34,209 nt of DNA from a virus, in IMG/VR virus record IMGVR_UViG_3300032293_001369, positions 1 to 34,209 of that record. One strand, written 5' to 3'. Below are positions 22,592 to 29,504 of the stretch, piece after piece. Both the position numbers and the translations under genes were made by a program. The first letter of the stretch is position 1. Each line of letters begins with the position of its first letter. The notes under the pieces are model-generated. The model saw only the letters and a program-made list of their open reading frames with translations. It was not told the DNA's origin and searched no databases.

Positions 22592-22807
22592 TTACTTTCT
22601 GAAGCTGCGTTTTATGCGGCTCGCGGCCTTACGAAGATCGTCCTTGCCCGACTCGTGAAGCTGGTCTGTTAGCAATCCGGCGATCGCCTCGCGGACGATG
22701 TCGCTGCGGTTTACCCCCTCTGGGCGCGAGGCCACGACTGCGTCTATCTCTTTGCTCATGCCCTCGCTAATCCTTACTTTTAATTCAATATCTAGGTTAC
22801 TGCTCAT
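22592..22807 (-). CDS. Ribbon-helix-helix regulator, leftward (repressor candidate)
   Basis: The 71-aa protein has an N-terminal strand (NLDIELKVRISEG), helix A (MSKEIDAVVASRP) and helix B (NRSDIVREAIAGLLTDQ), the CopG/Arc ribbon-helix-helix layout, plus a basic tail RIKRSFRK. Such dimers bind operators through the beta ribbon. ATG 22807 is preferred over GTG 22825 because AAAGGA lies just upstream as an SD. It is divergent from a second RHH gene and would share the 100-nt control region with it. As leftward gene ahead of integrase it is the best lysogeny-regulator candidate; no CI-like protein is present. Confidence 0.82.
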   Translation of the reverse strand: MSSNLDIELKVRISEGMSKEIDAVVASRPEGVNRSDIVREAIAGLLTDQLHESGKDDLRKAASRIKRSFRK

Positions 22808-22882
22808 TGTGGTCCTTTGTTCCACATTCGACCCGCCTCAAAAAAAGTCAAAAATATTTCACATTAGGTCTTGACCCCATGC

Positions 22883-22900
22883 CCCATTGTGTCCCATTGT
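22883..22900. promoter_or_regulatory. Tandem CCCATTGT repeats in the divergent control region
   Basis: CCCATTGT occurs at 22883-22890 and 22893-22900, spaced 10 bp, one helical turn, just before the start of the rightward RHH gene. Direct repeats at this spacing suit cooperative binding of RHH dimers. The 100-nt region also has an A/T-rich stretch (22841-22863) where leftward and rightward promoters could lie; I see no perfect -35/-10 pair. Confidence 0.5.
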
Positions 22901-22907
22901 TCCCCAG

Positions 22908-23084
22908 ATGAACGAGCTTACGACTTCGATCAAGGCGCGCATTCCCTTGTCAATGTTTGATGCGCTGCAAAAACTTTCGGGGCGCGACTGCGTTCCTGTC
23001 TCGCACTTGGTTCGCACGGCGCTGCGCCTTTTTTTGGCGAGCCATGTGTCCCAACGCGGCCACAAGCGGACACGTTGTAAATGA
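22908..23084 (+). CDS. Ribbon-helix-helix regulator, rightward (first early gene)
   Basis: The 58-aa protein has a strand TTSIKARIPLSMF, helix A (DALQKLSGRDC) and helix B (PVSHLVRTALRLFLAS), an RHH fold, and a basic Cys-ending tail. Position opposite the leftward RHH gene resembles a repressor/Cro-type pair built from RHH proteins. ATG 22908 follows the tandem repeats closely. Its TGA overlaps the next gene (ATGA), so it heads the long early operon. It may set its own level. Confidence 0.8.
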   Translation: MNELTTSIKARIPLSMFDALQKLSGRDCVPVSHLVRTALRLFLASHVSQRGHKRTRCK

Positions 23085-23254
23085 TTCCGCAACTCGTCAC
23101 CACCAAGCAAGCCGCCGAAATGCTCCGCATCAGCAGGAACAAGGTGAAGCTGCATTTGCCCGCCGTGAAACTTTCAGCGCACGGAACCCGCTACGACGTG
23201 GCGGACATCCATGCGCTCATAGTCAGCAAAAAGGAAAACACATGGACCCACTAA
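23081..23254 (+). CDS. Excisionase / MerR-like helix-turn-helix (Xis-like)
   Basis: The 57-aa protein starts with a helix-turn-helix of the excisionase/AlpA type, TTKQAAEMLRISRNKVKLHL, and continues with a wing-like segment ending GTRYDVADIHALI, where the Arg-Tyr-Asp pattern is typical. Small proteins of this kind direct integrase to excise the prophage or regulate transcription. It follows the RHH gene in the early operon and precedes a membrane protein with a 13-nt overlap. Excisionase role is inferred; a regulator is the alternative. Confidence 0.75.
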   Translation: MIPQLVTTKQAAEMLRISRNKVKLHLPAVKLSAHGTRYDVADIHALIVSKKENTWTH

Positions 23255-23433
23255 GCATCATCATTGGCACTGGCATCACGGCCTCCCTCGTCGGCCTAGC
23301 TTTTCTAAGCGGCCACGAATACGGCAAGAAGGCAGGCATTACTACCGAGCGCAATTTGGGCAACCTCCGCGTCAATGCCCTCCTTGAGCGCGAAAACCGC
23401 CGCGCACCACGCAACAGGAGGGCGCGCAAGTGA
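23242..23433 (+). CDS. Small single-TM protein with basic tail
   Basis: The 63-aa protein has an N-terminal membrane helix (DPLSIIIGTGITASLVGLAF) and a basic C terminus (ERENRRAPRNRRARK), giving a likely inside-positive topology. It overlaps the Xis-like gene by 13 nt and the next gene by GTGA. No function is recognised; small membrane proteins in early operons can be superinfection factors, which is only a possibility. Confidence 0.7.
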   Translation: MDPLSIIIGTGITASLVGLAFLSGHEYGKKAGITTERNLGNLRVNALLERENRRAPRNRRARK

Positions 23434-23594
23434 GCATTCGTCCGAGCGTGATTGACCGCACCGGCGAGCGGCCCTGTCTGCCAGCCAACGCCTTGCTGGC
23501 CGTTTGCGAGCGTCTGGCCCAAGGCGGCACACCTTCGCTCAAGGACCGCGTGGTGGCCGTTCTTAGCCAACTCCGCAACCGCATTTGCCAGTGA
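23430..23594 (+). CDS. 54-aa unknown early protein
   Basis: An ORF of 54 aa starts at GTG 23430, overlapping the previous stop, and ends overlapping the next GTG. It contains LPANALLAVCERLAQGG, then SLKDRVVAVLSQLRNR, two amphipathic helices. Third positions are C/G-rich. Unknown function; the chain of GTGA overlaps supports it being real. Confidence 0.55.
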   Translation: MSIRPSVIDRTGERPCLPANALLAVCERLAQGGTPSLKDRVVAVLSQLRNRICQ

Positions 23595-23698
23595 CCCCGC
23601 ACCCTCCAGATCAGTCACTGATGGCCATGCTCATCCTCTGCGCGCTGGCGCTGGGCTGCGCTTGGTCAGTCAACGCCCTTATCCAGTTACTCAAATGA
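23591..23698 (+). CDS. 35-aa membrane peptide
   Basis: A 35-aa ORF (GTG start, GTGA overlap before, ATGA overlap after) is almost one hydrophobic helix, MAMLILCALALGCAWSVNALI. The overlaps on both sides suggest it is translated. It might associate with the neighbouring small TM protein; function is unknown. Confidence 0.5.
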   Translation: MTPHPPDQSLMAMLILCALALGCAWSVNALIQLLK

Positions 23699-24117
23699 TC
23701 CGCGAACTGGAAGGACTCACAGGCTCGTCGTTCAACGGCAAGCCGACCATGCGGACGGGCGACAAAAGCCGCGAGCGCAGCGGCTACGAGTTACTTGCCT
23801 GGGCCATCCTTGAGCAAGCCGTGGACGATCTTGCCACCTTCGCCCGCTACGGCCTCATTACTCCCCAGGGCGAATGCCGGCCTTGGCCCTATCAAATGCG
23901 GACAAGGTTTAAAATGCAGGGGGGGCAGCTTGAGTGCTTCAATCACAAATCCCGCGCCCAAATTTGCTGCTCCACTGGCCCGCATGAACACCGGCAACTA
24001 CGGGCGTGGTTCCTGTCAGACGAGGCGCAGACCTTTTGCGACCTGATCGGCTGCACTCTCGACCCCGCCGAGATTTTCGCCAGCACCATAAAACACCACA
24101 ACGGAGGAAAACAATGA
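23695..24117 (+). CDS. Unknown early protein
   Basis: The 140-aa protein contains a helix YELLAWAILEQAVDDLATFARYG, split here by a Tyr-rich turn, then PWPYQMRTRF, five Cys, two of them adjacent (CFNHKSRAQICCS), and HRQLRAWFLSDEAQTFCDL. The Cys/His content hints at a metal site but no regular motif is seen. It lies in the early operon before two coiled-coil genes. A seven-G run within the gene is a possible slip site. Function is unknown. Confidence 0.7.
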   Translation: MIRELEGLTGSSFNGKPTMRTGDKSRERSGYELLAWAILEQAVDDLATFARYGLITPQGECRPWPYQMRTRFKMQGGQLECFNHKSRAQICCSTGPHEHRQLRAWFLSDEAQTFCDLIGCTLDPAEIFASTIKHHNGGKQ

Positions 24118-24296
24118 GTAGCTACGAAATGGAAGTTGAAGATTTTCTTACCGACCTCCAGCGCAAGCTGGCGGTTGTCGAGCAGCAAAACCAAGACCTA
24201 AGGGAGGTAAACAGCCGTTTGACGCTGGCTCTTGATGAGGCTCTGGCTGTCGCTCGCCGTTATCGCGGCGGCATCGAGCAGGAGGAAACACTTTGA
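24114..24296 (+). CDS. Short coiled-coil protein with clear SD
   Basis: The 60-aa protein is almost all one acidic/leucine coiled coil (LTDLQRKLAVVEQQNQDL). GGAGG (24103-24107) lies 6 nt before ATG 24114, a classic SD that late genes lack. It overlaps both neighbours by 4 nt. Unknown function; dimer or scaffold roles are possible. Confidence 0.75.
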   Translation: MSSYEMEVEDFLTDLQRKLAVVEQQNQDLREVNSRLTLALDEALAVARRYRGGIEQEETL

Positions 24297-24583
24297 GCAA
24301 TCTCGTAGAGGGAATGTTGGTCGGGTCAGTGGGCTTTGGGGAGTCCATCCAAGCTGGCCCGGCCAACTATTCCTGCACCGAGGACGCAATGGCTCGGAGC
24401 ATTATTAGGTTGGAGTGCGAGAACGAGGAACTGCGGGCCACCGTAGCAATGCTTGAGGCCGAGCGCGAAATTCTGCGCGCCAAACTCATGGCCGGCGCAC
24501 GGGGCGCCACGCTTGAGGAAGTCAGGGACTCGGTGCGGGAGAAGTATGATCCCGAATACGAGTTTGGAGGGCGCGACGAGTAA
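24293..24583 (+). CDS. Coiled-coil early protein with TTG start
   Basis: The 96-aa protein has a Gly-rich N terminus, then a heptad-like helix (LECENEELRATVAMLEAERE). The start is TTG 24293 with GGAGG at 24281-24285, 7 nt upstream, and TTGA overlap with the gene before. A later ATG (MARSIIRL) in frame would give a shorter form. It resembles the preceding coiled-coil gene and may pair with it. Function is unknown. Confidence 0.68.
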   Translation: MSNLVEGMLVGSVGFGESIQAGPANYSCTEDAMARSIIRLECENEELRATVAMLEAEREILRAKLMAGARGATLEEVRDSVREKYDPEYEFGGRDE

Positions 24584-24584
24584 G

Positions 24585-25151
24585 ATGAGCCGCGAGATCC
24601 ATTATTGCAAATGCGGGCAGTCAATCTTTCACGACATGACTGAATGTGGCGACTGCGACCAGAGCACTGGGAGCGTTGTTATCGGCATTGATCCTGGCAC
24701 GGACAAAAGCGCGTTTGTCATGTTTGACGGCGAGACGGTCATGGATCACGGCATTTGGCCAAACGCTGAACTGGCGCTGCACGCCATCTGGGGCCAGCCC
24801 CGTATTTTTTGCGAAATGATCGCCAGCTACGGCATGGCCGTGGGTGCGTCAGTTTTTGAAACGTGCGTATGGGTCGGGCGGTTTATGGAATATGCCCGGC
24901 AAGACAGTGGTCGGGATTTGCAGCGCGTCTTCCGCAAGGACGTGAAGCTGCATCTCTGCCAAAGCCCGCGAGCCAAGGACGGCAACGTGCGGCAGGCGTT
25001 GATTGACCGACTCGGCCCGCAGGGAACGAAGAAAGCACCAGGGCCGACTTACGGTATCAAGTCGCACGAGTGGGCCGCGCTGGCAGTGGCCGTTTACGGC
25101 TGGGATCAAACTTTCGGACGGACAACCAAATACGGAGGCCCGCCCATCTGA
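24585..25151 (+). CDS. RuvC-like Holliday-junction resolvase
   Basis: The 188-aa protein has an N-terminal zinc-knuckle-like CKCG/CGDC (residues 8-24), then the RNase H-fold core VVIGIDPGTDKSA (Asp36), IFCEMIASYG (Glu77), KDGNVRQALIDR (Asp132) and a last helix KSHEWAALAVAV (His161/Glu162), the four-acid layout of RuvC-type resolvases. It would cut four-way junctions formed during recombination and replication, clearing branches before packaging. It is followed by a gap and the ERF gene, its natural partner. Start ATG 24585 is 1 nt after the preceding stop. Confidence 0.87.
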   Translation: MSREIHYCKCGQSIFHDMTECGDCDQSTGSVVIGIDPGTDKSAFVMFDGETVMDHGIWPNAELALHAIWGQPRIFCEMIASYGMAVGASVFETCVWVGRFMEYARQDSGRDLQRVFRKDVKLHLCQSPRAKDGNVRQALIDRLGPQGTKKAPGPTYGIKSHEWAALAVAVYGWDQTFGRTTKYGGPPI

Positions 25152-25164
25152 ACGAAAACCAAGA

Positions 25165-25192
25165 CGGGCCGAGCGCGCTAACGCTCGACCCG
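25165..25192 (+). other. Hairpin between resolvase and annealase genes
   Basis: An 11-bp stem with one C-A mismatch (25165-25175 with 25182-25192) and loop CGCTAA lies in the 58-nt gap. No T run follows, so it may act as an attenuator or mRNA stabiliser more than a terminator. Confidence 0.5.
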
Positions 25193-25209
25193 CGATAGAA
25201 ACACACACA

Positions 25210-25755
25210 ATGGAGACGAACCCAGAGAGCGTGTCAAAAACACGCAAACAGATATGCGCCGCCTTGGTCAAGGCCCAGAAAGGCTTTGGCCCGGCGCTGA
25301 AGAGCAGCCAGAACCCGCACTTTAAGAGCCGCTACGCCGACCTTTCGGCCTGCGTTGAAGCCGTCGTCGAGGCGCTGAACGACAACGGCATTGCCCTGAC
25401 TCAGCACACGCACCACGCCGAGGGTGGCGTTTGCGTGGAGACGATCCTGATTCACGAATCGGGCGAGGAGTTGAGCTTCGGCAAACTGTTTGTGCCTTGC
25501 ACCAAGCAGGACGCGCAGGGTTACGGCAGCGCCATCACTTACGCCCGCCGCTACCAACTGCAAACCGCGCTCGGCATCGCGCCGGAAGATGACGATGGCA
25601 ACGCGGCCTCGGCATCTGCGCCACGGACGCCGCTCAAATTTGGCTACCCCGCCAGCTTGAAGCCATCGCCACGCATGACTGACGAAGCGCCCAAGGCCAA
25701 GCCTAAACCCGCGCCAGCCCCAGCGGCGGCAGACGATGACCGCATTCCTTTTTAA
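25210..25755 (+). CDS. erf: ERF-family single-strand annealing protein
   Basis: The 181-aa protein has the ERF core: KAQKGFGPALKSSQ, NPHFKSRYADLSACVEAV, then YGSAITYARRYQLQTALGI. ERF proteins anneal complementary ssDNA and act with an exonuclease in phage recombination and circularisation. The C terminus is a Pro/Ala/Lys linker ending in DDDRIPF, close to the SSB tail (DDDIPF) that bacterial repair enzymes bind. It is followed by a second protein with the same ending and a RecE-like exonuclease. Confidence 0.9.
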   Translation: METNPESVSKTRKQICAALVKAQKGFGPALKSSQNPHFKSRYADLSACVEAVVEALNDNGIALTQHTHHAEGGVCVETILIHESGEELSFGKLFVPCTKQDAQGYGSAITYARRYQLQTALGIAPEDDDGNAASASAPRTPLKFGYPASLKPSPRMTDEAPKAKPKPAPAPAAADDDRIPF

Positions 25756-25787
25756 CCAACCAACCAACAACCCACCAAAAACACATT
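25756..25787 (+). promoter_or_regulatory. C/A-rich unstructured leader
   Basis: The 32-nt gap is made of CCAA-type repeats (CCAACCAACCAACAACCC) with no G and almost no T before ATG 25788, so it cannot fold. Such leaders support SD-independent initiation; no SD is present. Confidence 0.4.
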
Positions 25788-26069
25788 ATGGCAATTCAAC
25801 TCAAAATCGACGTTAGCAAGATCAGCAAGCCCGACCTTTACCAAGGCAAGAAGGGCATCTACCTGGACGCAATTCTCTGGGAGAACCGCGACGGGCAAAG
25901 CCAATACGGAGACGACGGTTACATCGTGCAGGGCATCAGCAAAGACAAGCGCGATGCCGGCGAGCGCGGGCCGATTGTCGGCAACTGGAAGCACATGGAG
26001 AAGAAGGCTGACGCACCGAAAGCAAAGCCGCAGACCGAGGAGATGGCCGACACAGACATTCCCTTCTGA
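25788..26069 (+). CDS. Small protein with SSB-type C-terminal tip
   Basis: The 93-aa protein has an OB-like, beta-strand N-terminal half (AIQLKIDVSKIS, then GIYLDAILWENRDG, GYIVQGISKDKR) and a charged linker ending in ADTDIPF, the tip used by SSB proteins to recruit repair enzymes. It is shorter than bacterial SSB (about 170 aa), so it is a candidate phage ssDNA-binding protein lacking a standard SSB fold. It is placed between ERF and the RecE-like exonuclease. Confidence 0.8.
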   Translation: MAIQLKIDVSKISKPDLYQGKKGIYLDAILWENRDGQSQYGDDGYIVQGISKDKRDAGERGPIVGNWKHMEKKADAPKAKPQTEEMADTDIPF

Positions 26070-26071
26070 CC

Positions 26072-26923
26072 ATGCGAACCCTCAAATACGGAACCCTCGG
26101 CGTGTTTTACGACATGATCGAGCAGGAGTATCGCAGCCAGACGGCAATCGCTGGCTCGGACGCCAAGCACATCCTGCCGCCCAAAACGCCGAGCCACTAC
26201 GCGGCACACATGGCAGGGGAGACCAAGCGCGAGCCAAGCAAGGCCATGCTCCTTGGCACGATGGCCCACCTTGCCGTTCTTGAGCCTAGCAAGCTCGACA
26301 CGGCTTTTGTGGAGAAACCCGAAGGCAAGGAGGGCGACTTCCGCACCAAAGAAGGCAAGGAGTGGAAAGCCAAGATGGGCAACACGCCGATCCTTGACGC
26401 CGACGAGGCCCGAGCCGTGCGGGGAATCCGCGACTCAATCGCCGCAAACAAGGCGGCGCGGGAGTTGCTGGCCGAAACCCAAAGCGAGGTGGCCTTGTTT
26501 GCCGAGCATCGCAGCGGCTTGTGGATCAAGGGCCGAGTGGATGCGCTCAAGGTGGTGGACGACATGGAGTCCGTCATCGTCGACGTTAAGACCACCTCGG
26601 CTGGGGCCGACTACAACACGTTCTCGCGCCAAGCGGCATCGCTTAACTACCACGTCAGCGCAGCCTGGTATTGCCATCTGGCAGGGCTGAACGGCCTGCC
26701 GCCGGCTCGGTTTTACTGGGTGGCGGTTGAAGTCGCCCCGCCATACGCGGCGGCGGTCTACGAGATCCATCCCGACGCGCTCGACTTGGGCGTTGGAATG
26801 ATGAATGACGCGCTGGAACTCATCGCTCAGTGCGAAGATGACGGCGTGTGGCCGGGCTATGCGCCCGAGGTGCAGTGCCTGAACCTTCCAAGCTGGGTCT
26901 ATGGAAAGGCGGTGGCGGCATGA
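26072..26923 (+). CDS. RecE/PD-(D/E)XK-type exonuclease
   Basis: The 283-aa protein shows GTMAHLAVLEP (62-72), GRVDALK (154-160) with Asp157, VIVDVKTT with Asp171 and Lys173, and a late NYHVSAAWYCHLAG. This is the PD-(D/E)XK nuclease pattern of the exodeoxyribonuclease VIII-like group. It would resect double-strand ends to produce ssDNA for ERF annealing. The order ERF, SSB-like, exonuclease is that of a two-component phage recombination module. Start ATG 26072 lies 2 nt after the previous stop. Confidence 0.87.
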   Translation: MRTLKYGTLGVFYDMIEQEYRSQTAIAGSDAKHILPPKTPSHYAAHMAGETKREPSKAMLLGTMAHLAVLEPSKLDTAFVEKPEGKEGDFRTKEGKEWKAKMGNTPILDADEARAVRGIRDSIAANKAARELLAETQSEVALFAEHRSGLWIKGRVDALKVVDDMESVIVDVKTTSAGADYNTFSRQAASLNYHVSAAWYCHLAGLNGLPPARFYWVAVEVAPPYAAAVYEIHPDALDLGVGMMNDALELIAQCEDDGVWPGYAPEVQCLNLPSWVYGKAVAA

Positions 26924-27111
26924 ACCGCTGGACTTTTAACCCTAACCGCTATTTGTGGAGCAACCACGGCACATGGTGGATGCGGGTGCAGCCCTACGAT
27001 CCGGCCAAGACGGAGCGCGTGGCGTTGAACCTCAAGACCCGCGACATCGAGGAAGCCCGGCGGAAGCGCGACGAGGCCATTGCAAACAACGGATGGAGGT
27101 TGGCCCGATGA
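26920..27111 (+). CDS. Stand-alone integrase-arm-like small protein
   Basis: The 63-aa protein reads as the N-terminal arm-binding domain of tyrosine recombinases, without a catalytic part: a strand pair (GTWWMRVQPY, then ERVALNLKT) followed by RDIEEARRKRDEAI. It could bind arm-type DNA sites and influence integration, or serve as a small regulator. It overlaps the exonuclease by ATGA and the next gene by ATGA. The link to att repeats here is only a hypothesis. Confidence 0.72.
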   Translation: MNRWTFNPNRYLWSNHGTWWMRVQPYDPAKTERVALNLKTRDIEEARRKRDEAIANNGWRLAR

Positions 27112-27380
27112 CCTGGCAACCCGAACTGTGGAGCAGTCACTCCACCAACGTGGCCGAGGCCGACCAAGCCGAGGAAATGCACAGCAAACCGAGTCAGCGC
27201 GGCAGCATCCTTATTTACCTACAAGCAGGAAACGCGATTACAGACATCGAGGCGCTGCGCCTGTTCCAGTGCCGCCGCCTGGCGGCGAGGATCTTGGAGC
27301 TAAAGCGCATGGGCCACGACATCAAAAGCCGCATGGTGGAGGTGATGAGCGGGAAACGGGTGGCGGAGTATTGGCTATGA
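27108..27380 (+). CDS. Helix-turn-helix phage protein
   Basis: The 90-aa protein has a winged-helix-like body: SILIYLQAGNAITDIEALRLF, split at the turn, then CRRLAARILELKRMGHDI and an end strand (RVAEYWL). This is a common layout in phage proteins with an N-terminal linker and a small winged helix. GGAGG (27095-27099) lies 8 nt before ATG 27108. It is probably a DNA-binding early regulator; target unknown. Confidence 0.8.
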   Translation: MTWQPELWSSHSTNVAEADQAEEMHSKPSQRGSILIYLQAGNAITDIEALRLFQCRRLAARILELKRMGHDIKSRMVEVMSGKRVAEYWL

Positions 27381-27688
27381 ACGCAAGACAACAAGCAGAG
27401 GAAATGGTCAGCCGACTAACGCCAGAGTGGCTTTACGAAGCTGCAAAACGACATGAGGAGGTCGAGCAGCAAATGCCTCCAGAGTTAAAGTTTGAGTGCC
27501 TTGACGGCGAGGGCGGGATGTTCCTGCAAAACGCGCTGGTCATGTTGGACGTGGCGCTTCCGCCGGATGGCCAGCCGCACCCGAAGGCACGGCAATGCGC
27601 GGAGGATGCCATGTTTGCCATGCTGATGGGCGGAATTTGCTTGGGGCGGCTGAACGAGATGCGCGGTGGGGAAGCGCAGGAGAATTAA
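27377..27688 (+). CDS. Unknown early protein
   Basis: The 103-aa helical acidic protein contains LTPEWLYEAAKRHEEVEQQ, ECLDGEGGMFLQNALVML and KARQCAEDAMFAMLMGG. No family is recognised. It overlaps the previous gene by ATGA and precedes the helicase by 4 nt. A replication or nucleotide role is possible only by context. Confidence 0.7.
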   Translation: MNARQQAEEMVSRLTPEWLYEAAKRHEEVEQQMPPELKFECLDGEGGMFLQNALVMLDVALPPDGQPHPKARQCAEDAMFAMLMGGICLGRLNEMRGGEAQEN

Positions 27689-27692
27689 CTTT

Positions 27693-29504
27693 ATGTTTAC
27701 CCAAAAAACAAAACTGGCGGCAGCGGTCTACCAAGACCAAACGCTGAAAGACAACGAGGCAGACCATTACATCCCGCGAGCCAACGGAGGCACAGATGAT
27801 GTAACAAATTGTCACATTATTCCGCGTGAAACAAACCGATCCAAAGGAGCAAAGCAGATCGACCTTCGTGTTTGGCAGGCTGAATTTGTCAGACAGTGGG
27901 ACTCATCGGAAAAAGGATCGTTTTTGTGCGTTGCGATACCTGGCGCGGGCAAGACTGTTGCCGCCCTAACTGTTGCGCGTAAGTTTTTAGACCAAGGCAG
28001 CGACCGAAGGCTTTTGATCGTTGTGCCGACTTTGAATCTACGCGAGCAGTGGCAGCGAGAGGCCATAACATTTGGCATACAGCTACAAACCAAGGAGTTT
28101 GGCGCGGATTTTAAGGGCGATTGGCGCGGAGGCGTGACCACATATCAATCGCTTGATGCTTTGGCGCAGTTGTTTCGCCTCATGTGCGCTCAAAATCGAG
28201 TGCTCGTGATTCTTGATGAGCCGCACCATTGCGGGGATCAAGCAAGATGGGGAAACCTTACTAAATCGGCTTTTGAGTGTTCTGCGCGTAGGTTGCTTTT
28301 AAGCGGAACCCCGTTCAGAACGGATGGGACGCCAATTCCGTTTGTTGAATATGACGGCGGCGGATTTTGCCTGCCAGACTTCCGCTACGATTACCCAAAT
28401 GCACTGCGCGACTGCGTTGTCCGCACGTTCAATTTTGACTACTCACGGGGCAGTTACGACGAGGTGCTGCCCACAGGCGAGCGGGTGACGCACCAGTTTC
28501 ACGGGGACATCACGGAGGACGAGGCATCATTCCGCCTGCGAAACATACTGAACCCTTCTGGGCAGTTTGTGGCCGAGACAATCCGCCAAGCGCACGCCAA
28601 ACTACAAGAGGTAAGGCGGCACATCCCCGACGCCGGGGCTATGGCTGTATGCATAGATCAAGCGCACGCGGCCAAGGTTGCCGAGGTTATTAAGACAGAG
28701 ACTGGATGCACGCCAAGTATCGTGGTCAGCGATAGCGATGTCGCCACGGACGATGTAAATTCCTTTCGCAAATCGGACAAACAGTGGATTGTTTCGGTGC
28801 GTCAGGTAAGTGAGGGAACGGATATCAAGCGCCTTCATGTGCTTTGCTATCTCACTAATGCGACCACCGAGCTTTTCTTCCGGCAGTTAATCGGGCGCGT
28901 TTGCCGAACTCGATACCAAGACGCAAGGTCACCAAAGGCCCCGAGCGGTGAAGCGGCTGATCTTGATCTTGAGGCGTTTGTGTATCTGCCGGCTGACCCC
29001 CGCCTAATCGAAAACGCTCGCAACATTGAATCGGCGCAAATGCGCGCCTTGAGAGAGCTTTCCGACAAGGAAAAGCGCGAGATGGAGCCGCGTGAGATGC
29101 AGCCAGTGTTGAGCATTTTTGCGGGGAGCGAGCATCAAGGCACTGACCGCATCATTGTTTGCGGCAAGGAATACGCCCAATGGCAGGCCGACGTTATCAA
29201 AAGCATGGCAACGGCTGGTGGACTGCCAATGGAAAAGGCTGTTGCGCTTTACGATGCAGGATTCGGGTTGCGCTCATCAGCGCAGCCAGAACCCCCAAAA
29301 CTACAAGCACAAGAACCAGAAGAAGTGTTGTTGGAGCGGGCGCGAAAAGAGGGTCAACAGCTTGCCTGGAGGCTTTCAAAGACGCTGGAGGTTGAAGTTA
29401 AGCAAGTTCACAAGGTCTATAAGCCAGCCGACCAACTAACACTCAAAGAGGCGTTGGCTAAAAATGCTGATTTGATGCGCCGTCTATCGGAGGCCAAGCG
29501 ATGA
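27693..29504 (+). CDS. SF2 helicase with N-terminal HNH nuclease motif
   Basis: The 603-aa protein starts with an HNH-like element: NEADHYIPRANGGTDD then NCHIIPRETNRSKG (His25, Asn39/His41, Asn48, Lys51). The SF2 motor follows: PGAGKT (83-88), DEPHH (175-179), LLLSGTP (201-207), then SEGTD and QLIGRVCRT. A charged C-terminal helical region ends the protein. The helicase would open DNA or a branched substrate; the HNH may cut it. The Cys pairs that usually support HNH folds are missing, so nuclease activity is uncertain. Codons are more A/T-rich than the neighbours. It overlaps the next gene by ATGA. Confidence 0.85.
   Translation: MFTQKTKLAAAVYQDQTLKDNEADHYIPRANGGTDDVTNCHIIPRETNRSKGAKQIDLRVWQAEFVRQWDSSEKGSFLCVAIPGAGKTVAALTVARKFLDQGSDRRLLIVVPTLNLREQWQREAITFGIQLQTKEFGADFKGDWRGGVTTYQSLDALAQLFRLMCAQNRVLVILDEPHHCGDQARWGNLTKSAFECSARRLLLSGTPFRTDGTPIPFVEYDGGGFCLPDFRYDYPNALRDCVVRTFNFDYSRGSYDEVLPTGERVTHQFHGDITEDEASFRLRNILNPSGQFVAETIRQAHAKLQEVRRHIPDAGAMAVCIDQAHAAKVAEVIKTETGCTPSIVVSDSDVATDDVNSFRKSDKQWIVSVRQVSEGTDIKRLHVLCYLTNATTELFFRQLIGRVCRTRYQDARSPKAPSGEAADLDLEAFVYLPADPRLIENARNIESAQMRALRELSDKEKREMEPREMQPVLSIFAGSEHQGTDRIIVCGKEYAQWQADVIKSMATAGGLPMEKAVALYDAGFGLRSSAQPEPPKLQAQEPEEVLLERARKEGQQLAWRLSKTLEVEVKQVHKVYKPADQLTLKEALAKNADLMRRLSEAKR

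Noticed and set aside
22948-22953. Minus-strand TTGACA inside the rightward RHH gene
   Set aside because: No start codon follows at 13-21 nt on that strand, so it does not fit the pattern; likely chance. The same holds for the copy at 25232-25237.
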